From Laburnicola sp. R22_1 (lineage: Eukaryota; Ascomycota; Dothideomycetes; Pleosporales; Didymosphaeriaceae): a stretch of 64,000 nucleotides of DNA. This document shows, in pieces, positions 55,738 to 64,000 of this stretch (within the stretch, counting starts at the first letter, position 1; every line of letters begins with the position of its first letter). The DNA lies in contig JACONQ010000003.1 in NCBI GenBank assembly GCA_014281115.1, positions 2,418,001 to 2,482,000 of the forward strand. The letters are read 5' to 3'. Under the pieces are notes generated by a model that worked only from the letters and a program-made list of their open reading frames with translations, did no database searches and was not told the origin of the DNA. The position numbers and the translations under genes are program-made.

Positions 55738-58336
55738 GCTTAGTACTCACGCGCAACAGCCGTCCGGCGCATTTCCGTCGCCGCCGAGCCGCAAGTGCCG
55801 CCACAACTCAGCATCGCACGGCCGCACTCGATATAGCACCCGTTGCATGACGGCGGGACAGAGCGCCACACCGTCGCCTGCGAATCTGGGTCCGGGGCCG
55901 TCGCACTACGTTGACAAGCTTTGGGGCGCCCACGTCAGGCGTCCTCATCACTCAACAAGCTGATTGAGAGACAAAACGACCTTTGGTCAAACAGACGGTG
56001 ATTGTTCCCATCGATAAATTTGTGTCGTGGCGGATGTAACGTGGGAGATGAAGGCTGAGCAGGTGTCGTGGTACTCGGCGATGAATTTTGGGGGTTGGAA
56101 AAATAAATATCAGAGACATAGCCTATGGAATTGCTTACCGTAGCGCTGTTTTGCGGATGTAATAATAATGCTAGCTCGCTTGTGTTTCAACAAGGGCTGC
56201 AGCGTTTGCGGCCCCCATCGTGTGCTCCTGTGGCGCGAAAAGAGGCCGTCAAGAGACGAAAATGGTTAGATGTGTGGCTACGCAACATCTTTCGTAGGTG
56301 CCAATTGCCAAAATGGTACTATTGTGGTCAATGCACCGAGGAAATATGACCCCGAACCGTCCATGTCGCATTCGTCTGCTCTGCTCAGGCATCAGTTTTG
56401 TCCCTAGTTAGTCTCGAATATGATGAGAACACCGGGGCATGAGTAAGTGAGCGGAGTGGCATACAGAACTGGATTGCGCAAAGCGCTATGAATAACATCG
56501 ATCGGCAAACGGCCGTCGTACGTCCAGTTGCTCAAATTGACCCCGTAGACACAAGAGGTCGGAATGAACAATATCTGTGACAGGAGGTTGCAAGTTCAAT
56601 CAGTCGTGATAACGTACTGCGTGTTAGTTCCTTGCGATGCCGAATGCGTCCGCAGTCGTAGACAAGCGTGTTCAATGACCGATGCCGCCAATCGCAAAGT
56701 TCCAGCCCCATTCGGCTGGATCTCGCTTTAATCTATTCTACCAGTGAAGAGACAGGGCATGGCGCATCGGATGCGAGGCAGCTGACTCTCGCAGCGAGGA
56801 GTCGTGTTGCACCGTACTATCGGATAAGGCTTTCTCTACTGAGCGTCGTACCCGCAGCGGAAGTTCCCGCTACTGTCCCTGTATTTCATGCAGAAGTGGC
56901 GTTCCCGCTGGAGTGGTATATATGATTCTTGCAGGGACAAGTTGATTCTCGTTGGCTGTTGGCCATGTCGCCAAGTCTCGCTGAACGAGCGCGAAACGGC
57001 TGCCAGGATAAGGTTCCCGAAGAAGTTCTAGACGGACTCGTAGCAAGCCTGGACGCCTGGACGGGTACATGGGAGGAACATTGGGCAATCCCCCGCTTCC
57101 CTGAATACCTCGTACGTCACACACCGCATCGTTGAATAGTGTCCGTGCGATCATTGAATATTGAAGGGCGTGCAGAGGTGCAGAGTATCAGAATGGCCTC
57201 GACAGTGGTGACGTATCCGTATGATGGAAGATGGTGTGAGCCGGGGAGTGTAAGACGTGTACTTCCGTCTGGATTGGCCTTGCATCGCTATTGCGTGGAC
57301 AGTATACCATTACTTTTATAGTATCCACGAATAAGACGTGCTCGATGAGTATGCCCAGGCGCCAAAGGCGGATAGGATACTAGAGGCGGGTTCAACTTAG
57401 CGCATACTGCAGGGGCTGTTTTGTGATGTAAACGTTGCCCCTGCAGGTACTCGCATAGACTTTTGAAAGGATGTCTGAAGAGAAGGTTGTCTAAAGCGCT
57501 ATTCTCGTTGCCCATAGAAGCTGAGAGATTTGTTGCAGCATGTTTCAGCGTCGCCAACGTTTTCGACCTGCCATCACAGTAGCGCTGCAGGCTATTTTGT
57601 CGACGTAGGTCGATGGTGCTTACGTCTCCGTCGCTCGGACTTGGTCACAGTATCCCTTGCGAGCTAGGGTCGGGTGATGCCCGCTTGATTGGGGCGGAAA
57701 TCGTAACGGCCCCCGGCAATATGGTACTCGGACTCTTCGCGTAGCAATTCGGTATGCCCGTTTACGAAGAGCAGACGAAATTCGTATTCGACTGACGACC
57801 CAAGTAGACAGTCTGTTCAAATGTTAGGCTTTGGTCTTGCCACCTGCCGTTTCGCGGAACCACAAAAAACGTCTCTCAGTCCACAGCAAGTGGAGCAATG
57901 TATTTGTGCGAAGTGGCTGTACTCCCTCCCCATGTCTCAATTTTGCGGGCGAAGCCTTTCCGGACGCACCATCACCCTGTAGGAGACACAGCTGGTCCGC
58001 AAGCATTGACCCCGTGGAATTGGCCTCCCCGCGCGCTCAGAGCATGTCTTTGATTAGAACATGGACTGTGCTGTACGTAATCACATGCGTGAACGGGAAC
58101 CTTTCTGATTTTGCTCGACTTGCCCGCCATCGTAGGCGCAGAACAAGGGCTCCACAGGGTCTGAAGTTGGTGACGAAGCGAGGCGTTCACGCTTGGACAT
58201 TCCGTCGAGGGCTGTGGTTCTGTCCTACGCACGATGCTTTGACGTTCGTTATCTTGTTGTGGTTGTGTCCGAGACATGGTTGTGAGAGGGTTCCTCATAG
58301 CGTCGTTCGGGCAAGAGCACGACCCAAGGCTCTCGA
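55738..58336. other. Intergenic, no firm gene
   Basis: 2.6 kb of balanced composition. Frames up to 170 codons occur on both strands (for example 57,831-58,343 plus, 57,972-58,385 minus) but overlap one another and show no domain. A decayed gene cannot be excluded. Confidence 0.5.
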
Positions 58337-58344
58337 TATATAAG
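58337..58344 (+). promoter_or_regulatory. TATA box of the small two-exon gene
   Basis: TATATAAG, about 140 bp before the predicted ATG at 58,483; a clean match to the eukaryotic TATA consensus in otherwise GC-balanced DNA. Confidence 0.5.
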
Positions 58345-58482
58345 GGGGCGGTTGAAGAGCGTTGAAGCAGCAGGTGCAGCAACAAATCCCTCCGAAAACG
58401 AGAACGCCATTCATCACCCGAGCCCTAGGAGCAAAGTCCATCAGACGAATTGAGCAGAATCCCCTCTTCCACGCCAAGAACC

Positions 58483-58754
58483 ATGCCGCACTTCGGCAAT
58501 CAGACCTCATCCAGCTGCGCCGTCCCAGTAGGTGACCTTTCTAGCTCTTATTTGGCGACCTCAACTGACAGAACTGACAGGCGAAGGGGACTGGGACAGG
58601 GAATTCAAGCTCGCAGGCTCCGTCTTCACCAGCCATGGAGCGTTGGATGCATGAGAAGGCACGGGAGGAGCCATTCCATGGCCTAGTATCTCAAACAGGA
58701 GCATCGAGCAACAGTGGTGGGACCTCGAATGATGGAGGTGCTGGGAAGAAGTGA
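58483..58754 (+). CDS. Small Ser/Gly-rich hypothetical protein, two exons
   Basis: Exons 58,483-58,527 and 58,581-58,754 give 72 residues. The 53-nt intron starts GTAGGT, contains CTGAC branch-like sites and ends GACAG, and splicing keeps the frame. The ATG sits in a good context (AGAACCATGCC) and follows a TATA box. The protein is small, hydrophilic and probably disordered: MPHFGNQTSSSCAVP, then GTGTGNSSSQ, a charged middle ERWMHEKAREEPFHGLV and a Gly/Ser/Asn tail ending GGAGKK. It has no signal peptide or membrane helix. No family recognised; such short proteins are often stress- or conidiation-related in moulds, which is only a guess. Confidence 0.55.
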
Positions 58755-59264
58755 AGGACCCCGTCGAAGGACGGGGGAAGGCCGGGGAGGACGGCGTAGT
58801 GACTCTGGTCCTGATTCAGCGGATCGTCCAAGGCCCGGTCTTATCGGCGAGACGGCATCGAGGCCGACAAAGTGTTGTATGATGTAGCTTTCCAATTGGT
58901 GTGCGTGCGACCAGCCCCGGGTCGGTGTTGCCCGAGGCGCTTTCTTTGGTATGCCATAGAGATATAGAGTATATATATTAGATGCACAATCCACTGTCTT
59001 CGCTGCAGCCGAAGGCTTGCGTAATTGCAAGAGTGAAGCCACACCAGAGGATAGATTCGTGGGTGAAGGACAAGGTCGGGTCGCGTTGTGATTTGCTGAG
59101 TGAAGATGGCCATGTTGGAAAGGGCGGCGTGGAACACGGTCCAGGGCTCCAGCTGACGCGCAGTCACGTGTGGCCAGTAGCGGCGGTGCGCTTCCAAGGT
59201 GCATGCATGCTTTCTCCTGCAAAAGCTCCGCAGCACAGGGCTGCCTCCACGTCGACCCAGCACA
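58755..59264. other. Intergenic upstream of AMP deaminase
   Basis: 510 bp holding the 3' end of the small gene and the AMP deaminase promoter. TATATATTA occurs at about 58,971. Long frames on the minus strand here are antisense to the flanking genes and lack motifs. Confidence 0.6.
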
Positions 59265-62200
59265 ATGATCAAAGGTAGCACCTGCGAACAGGCCTGTACT
59301 GCTTGAATCCCAGCTGACTGCGCCCCAGGCTCGTTCTCTACCGCGCCAGACGCCTCGCCAGAGCTGGGCGCGGCGCATATCGACGACCAGATTCCGTCTT
59401 CCGAAGACGACAACGCAAGCTTGTCGGAGCCCGAGCAGGACAGCGAGCAATCCACGAGAGCAGCCCACGATGGCGTATCAGGCGCGCAAACGACGGCTGG
59501 CAAGAGCACGGAAGAGGGAGACAGCACGGCCGCCGACGATTCACAAGGGCTGCTCCCGCGCGACAAGCAGCGGCGCACCGCCTTCTACGACTACGCTTCC
59601 GACAAGCAGATGAGCCATTCTGAGGCCAAGCAGTTCTACCAGCGCCACCAGTTGGAGAGCCAGTACGGGGGCTCGCAGGCCGGCGATGGCTACAGCCCCG
59701 TCATACGCGCAAAGACATTCCCCGCCGGCTTTGGTGGCGGCGACGGCATGGAGCACTTCAGCAGGGCAGACAGCGTGCGCTCACGGAAGAGCACCGCCAG
59801 CCTTGCGAATCAGGGCGCGCGACTCACGCTTCCCGTCGGCCAGTCGCAGGCTGAGCAGCCACAGGATCCGCGAGCGGCCAACCACCCGGGCACGCAGACA
59901 GATGCAGTGGATCCCTACCTCCAGGCCGACCTCCAAGCTCGGGACCATTCCCATCCCGCTCTGCCCCACGAAGCCCAACCCCTCCTCGCCGAGGAAGGCC
60001 TACACGGCGCAGGTGCAGGTGTAGGCATAGGAAGCGGCGCAGGAGGCTTCGCCATGAACGATACAAGCGTCACTACGGAGCTGGGCGCTATATACACAAA
60101 TGTGCAAAAGGTGCTCGATTTACGCCACAAATACATCCGCCTATCTCTCCAGGGCAGTTCCGACAACCCTAAAGATGAGTCGTCGTGGCAGATCTATCCC
60201 CCACACCCAGAGCCTGTATGGAAAAATTCAAAAGAACGCCACAATGCGTCCAACAGTATGCAAAACAGCGGCGTGCTCGACCCTGCCGACACATCGCAGA
60301 AGCCGCCAAGAAAAATGGGCCAAGATATCGGCGAGGACTTCCACATGGAGGATCTGCTTCCCCTCCCCGGTGCTGCAGAGATGTCGTTTCGCTTGGACGA
60401 AAGCGGCGTCTTCCAGGTCTACGAGACCTCCGAGTCTGCCGAGCTTGACACACCTATAGTGGCTATACCTACGCTTCGGGAGTACTATATGGACCTTGAC
60501 GACATTCTCGAGATCTCATCCGACGGACCTAGCAAGAGCTTTGCTTTCCGCCGCCTACAGTATCTTGAAGGGAAGTTCAATCTCTATTACCTTATCAACG
60601 AGTATCAGGAAACTGCAGACACCAAGAAGGTGCCACACAGGGACTTCTACAATGTCCGTAAAGTGGATACTCACGTCCACCACTCAGCTTGCATGAATCA
60701 GAAACATTTGCTTCGCTTTATCAAGTCCAAGATGAAGAGGTCGCCCGACGAAGTCGTCCTCTTCCGCGATGGCAAGCACCTCACTCTGAAGGAAGTGTTC
60801 GAGTCGATCAATTTGACTGCGTACGACTTAAGTATTGATACGCTTGATATGCATGTGCGTACACTGTGCCTTCTGGTATGATCATCAGCTAATATTGCCA
60901 GGCCCACACTGATTCATTCCACCGCTTCGACAAATTCAATCTAAAGTACAACCCGGTCGGCGAGTCCCGCTTGCGTACAATTTTCCTGAAGACGGACAAC
61001 TTCATCAAGGGCCGATATCTTGCAGAGATAACCAAAGAAGTGATCTCTGATCTTGAGTCGAGCAAGTATCAATTTGTGGAATGGCGAATCTCAATATACG
61101 GTCGTGACCTTGAAGAGTGGGACAAGCTCGCTGCCTGGGTCGTTGACAATAAGCTCTTTTCGCCAAATGTGCGGTGGTTGGTCCAAATTCCTCGCTTGTT
61201 CGATGTGTATAAGGCGACAGGCCTGATGGACAATTTTGAGCAGGTCATTGTCAATGTATTTCAACCTCTGTTCGAGGTGACGCGCGATCCAAGCAGCCAT
61301 CCCAAGCTTCACATCTTCTTGCAGAGAGTCATTGGTTTTGACAGTGTCGACGACGAGAGCAAGGTCGAGCGACGAGTTTACAAAAAGTTCCCCTTCCCAC
61401 ATAACTGGTCTACCAAGCAAAACCCGCCCTACAGCTACTGGATGTACTATCTTTTCGCCAACATGGCGTCTTTGAATGTCTGGCGGAAGCAGCGCGGCTT
61501 CAACACGTTTCTGCTGCGGCCACACTGTGGAGAAGCTGGTGATACGGATCATCTGGCAGCCGCTGTCCTTTGCACGCACAGTATCAGTCATGGTTTGCTC
61601 TTGCGAAAGGTACCTTTCCTGCAGTACATTTTCTACTTGGAGCAGATTGGTGTAGCAATGTCTCCGTTGAGCAACAACGCCTTGTTCCTTGCTTATGAGC
61701 GTAATCCTTTCATGAACTACTTCAGACGAGGCCTCAACGTCTCCCTATCCACGGATGATCCTCTCCAGTTCGCCTTCACGAAGGAGCCGTTGATCGAAGA
61801 GTACTCAGTCGCGGCCCAGATCTACAAACTCAGCGCGGTAGACATGTGCGAACTTGCTAAACACTCGGTCGAACAAAGTGGCTTCGAACACGTCATCAAG
61901 CAACGCTTCTTAGGTCCGAACTACCAACTTCCAGGTGTCGCAGGTAATGATGTGGCCAAGTCAAACGTCCCTAGCGTCCGCGAAAAGTTCCGCCACGAAA
62001 CTCTCACGGAGGAGCTTGCCATGATCGGGCGCTACACCCGTGCCTCCAATACCAGCTCCAACGCCCTCACAACCTCGAACCTTCAGCCAGGAACTGCCCC
62101 TCCGCGGACCCCCGTCTCAAATCAACCCAATTACCCTGGCTCTCCGGTTGCCTCACACCCCTCCACTACCAACCTCCAAGACCACTCCCACGGCTTCTCT

Positions 62201-62674
62201 CTCCCGCCCGCACACCAAACCTTCATGCTCCCAGCCCAACAAGCGCGCATCCCCCCGGGCCCCACCGGCGAACCTAACCCCTCCAAGACTCAGCCCGCCT
62301 CACCGACCCGCACTAAAAACCAGGAGTCTGACCGCCCACGCCGCGTCGCAAGCTTAGTCATGACCCCCGGTGGAAATCCGCCGCCACAGCCTTCCCAACC
62401 CAGCGTCCCGCTGTCACCGGATGACGCCTCGGGCGGGCTACACCGGACACAGAGCGTTACCACCATCGACGGCGCGGAACTCAGGATGTTTCCCGGCGTC
62501 GTGAGTCGCAGGCGGAAGAGCAGTATTCGGGGTAGCGCTGTCGAGGACGGAGATGCTAGTGCGCAACATCCTGCCCAGGCGGCTGCGGCGATGGGTACGG
62601 GACGGTCGGGGTTTACTAGGGCGGATACAGAGTCAATGGTTGAGGAGCAGGATACGGATGAGGAGGATTTGTAG
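59265..62674 (+). CDS. AMD1: AMP deaminase
   Basis: Exons 59,265-59,274, 59,329-60,854 and 60,902-62,674 give 1,102 residues. The first exon is only ATGATCAAAG; it was chosen because the main frame has no suitable ATG upstream of residue 19 and an acceptor (CGCCCCAG, with CTGAC before it) follows at 59,328. The second intron (47 nt, GTGCGT...TTGCCAG) is certain. The N-terminal 250 residues are disordered. Catalytic landmarks: [20 protein letters not shown] near 449 (metal His), [13 protein letters not shown] after the intron, RPHCGEAGD near 718 and [10 protein letters not shown] near 793. The Ser/Pro-rich tail ends [10 protein letters not shown]. It converts AMP to IMP with release of ammonia in the purine nucleotide cycle. 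Confidence 0.95.
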
Positions 62675-63240
62675 GGTTATTAGAAGGTATCATGTGGGGT
62701 GAGTGATGGATGGGTTGTTTGGTGAAGGGGTTTAGAAGTGGTGGGGTTGGGCTGTTGGTGTGGGGTTTTAAAGGGTTATGATGGGGTATGATGGTTGTTT
62801 TAGAGCTATTTTTGGTGGGATTGTGTTGGCTTTGGGCTAGGTATATGGATGGGTTTAGTATGTTCGGTTGATGCTTAGATGGTATGAGGCCATGAATGAA
62901 TCTATTCTTAGAGGGGTTTTACGTCGTTTCCCTACGCGGTTTATCGATATCTTGTGCGGTGGAAAGGTAACGAGCTGGTGAGAGAGAAAACGTCCCGCAC
63001 TTTTCGTACGCAGTATAAAGGGCGCGCCATAACAGACAGACCTTGCTCTAAATAATAACGGACAGGCCTGGTAATACACTACCTTGCAGCCAAGTGCGAT
63101 ATTTTAACCCTCTATCAAGGGCCTACTTCGCGTGACCTATGCACATCTTATTTAAATTCAAAGGAAAGTTCATATGAGTAGATGTTTTGTGTTCAGATTT
63201 TTTTTTTGATTCTTGTGTCTTTGGAATCCTGGAAAATAGG
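62675..63240. other. AMP deaminase 3' region grading into repeats
   Basis: Starts G/T-rich, then turns AT-rich. Bases 62,996-63,018 (CGCACTTTTCGTACGCAGTATA) match the left end of the unidentified insertion at 19,863-19,884. No gene. Confidence 0.6.
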
Positions 63241-63814
63241 AACTAGTGAGATGAGAGAAGGAATGGGGTAAAGATTTTATTAAACAACGAGACTTCGTGA
63301 CCTTCTACTATACGGTAAGACGCTGTAAACGGAAAGCTATAGATTAAGGGCAAAGCTTTTAGTGATAGTAATAGGCTGTGAGAGAAAGCTAGTAGGCTTA
63401 GGCAGTAGAAGAAATTAATATATACATAGAGAGAAAACATTGAGGACCTTTTAGTACATAGTATCACATTATAAGGAAAAGTAATAAGGGCGCTAGAAAA
63501 CAAGGTAAATTATAGTAAAGTAGTGAGAATTCAATAGTATATTGAGTATTCTTAAAGATATTTTCTTTTCGAGATGGTCGTTTCTTTGTATTTGAGAAAG
63601 AGAGGCAAAGGCAACGGTATGCCTAAGGCCTATTTACTGTCTGTTTTTTTTGGAGGGTTGCTTGTTATTTAAAGCTAGTATAAAGCTATAAGGGCACGTA
63701 GTAGGTTGTTAGAAAATGCATTAAGCGGAGGTACAGTGTTAAGTGGCTACCTTACGTATTTGCGGTTAGGTTTTTATGCGTCTTTTTTATGAGGGATGTG
63801 GCGTTATTAGAGGT
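63241..63814. other. AT-rich repeat-like DNA at the right edge
   Basis: Composition changes to that of the left block. 63,297-63,355 resembles 28,816-28,865. An 86-codon minus-strand frame (63,243-63,503) is hydrophobic low-complexity sequence from AT-rich DNA, not a convincing gene. Confidence 0.5.
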
Positions 63815-63960
63815 ATTTAAGGTAGGACGACAAGAGTTAAATGATATCACAAAAAAGCAGAGCCCCCGCTCAGTAAACAAAAAGAGCGTAAAAAGGTACG
63901 TTAAGCACAAAATTTGCGCGTTCGAACTCGCTAAGCGAGCGTTATGAGGTATAAAAGAAA
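63815..63960. repeat. Dispersed MITE-like repeat, copy 3
   Basis: Contains GGTAGGACGACAA, AAAAGCAGAGCCCCCGC, AAAAAGAGCGTAAAAAGG and the palindromic CTCGCTAAGCGAG end, which is the unmutated form of the end seen at about 9,940. Confidence 0.75.
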
Positions 63961-64000
63961 CGTCGATGCCATCTTAATAGGAGGGCAAGAGCTTTAAGAG

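Noticed and set aside
58683..59578. Minus-strand frames of 261 and 245 codons
   Set aside because: They overlap the small gene and the start of AMP deaminase in antisense and contain no recognisable motif.
63243..63503. 86-codon hydrophobic minus-strand frame as a membrane protein
   Set aside because: It lies in AT-rich repeat-like DNA, where Phe/Leu/Ile-rich chance frames are common, and shares sequence with a dispersed repeat.

Overview
The window looks like nuclear DNA of a filamentous ascomycete (Pezizomycotina; Dothideomycetes is a guess). The evidence is short introns (47-96 nt) with CTAAC/CTGAC-like branch sites, a class IV chitin synthase, fungal ARO8 and OST2 homologues, and a block of transposons riddled with C-to-T and G-to-A changes of the kind repeat-induced point mutation (RIP) leaves. 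The ends are arbitrary cuts: a transposon runs off the left edge and repeat DNA runs off the right edge.

Bases 1-28,530 are an AT-rich nest of dead transposons with no host gene. Read together, direct and inverted repeats resolve it into: a Fot1/pogo-type element (1-1,398); a foldback MITE with a perfect 10-bp target duplication (2,355-2,825); a comparatively fresh Tc1-type element (3,703-5,820); a truncated Ty3/gypsy copy (5,823-8,685); one whole Ty3/gypsy element (10,358-23,196, duplication ATAGA) carrying a second MITE, a second pogo element and an unidentified 1.25-kb insertion; and a Ty1/copia element (23,265-28,530). A tRNA-Leu(CAA) gene with an intron (28,619-28,736) stands at the edge of this block.

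Bases 29,108-62,674 are gene-bearing DNA of balanced composition. In order: an uncharacterised partial reading frame; a predicted regulator that joins bZIP, SANT/Myb-like and C2H2-like regions once a 48-nt intron is removed; a tRNA 5' fragment; a third pogo-type element with about 95-bp terminal repeats; a TMEM14-family membrane protein and the oligosaccharyltransferase subunit OST2, divergent from a 305-bp promoter; an ARO8-type aromatic aminotransferase; a Chs4/Skt5-type chitin synthase activator and a class IV (Chs3-type) chitin synthase, head to head across 1.9 kb; a WD40 protein; about 7 kb with no firm gene but with G-rich tracts, a 17-bp minisatellite and decayed frames; a small two-exon gene; and AMP deaminase. 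After 62,675 the sequence turns AT-rich and repeat-bearing again.

The clearest functional link is the divergent pair of chitin synthase and its activator, which in yeast act as one complex. OST2 (N-glycosylation), ARO8 (aromatic amino acid and lysine metabolism) and AMP deaminase (purine interconversion) are housekeeping genes. The most unusual protein is the three-DNA-binding-region regulator next to the repeat block. All calls come from reading the sequence; no database search was run.
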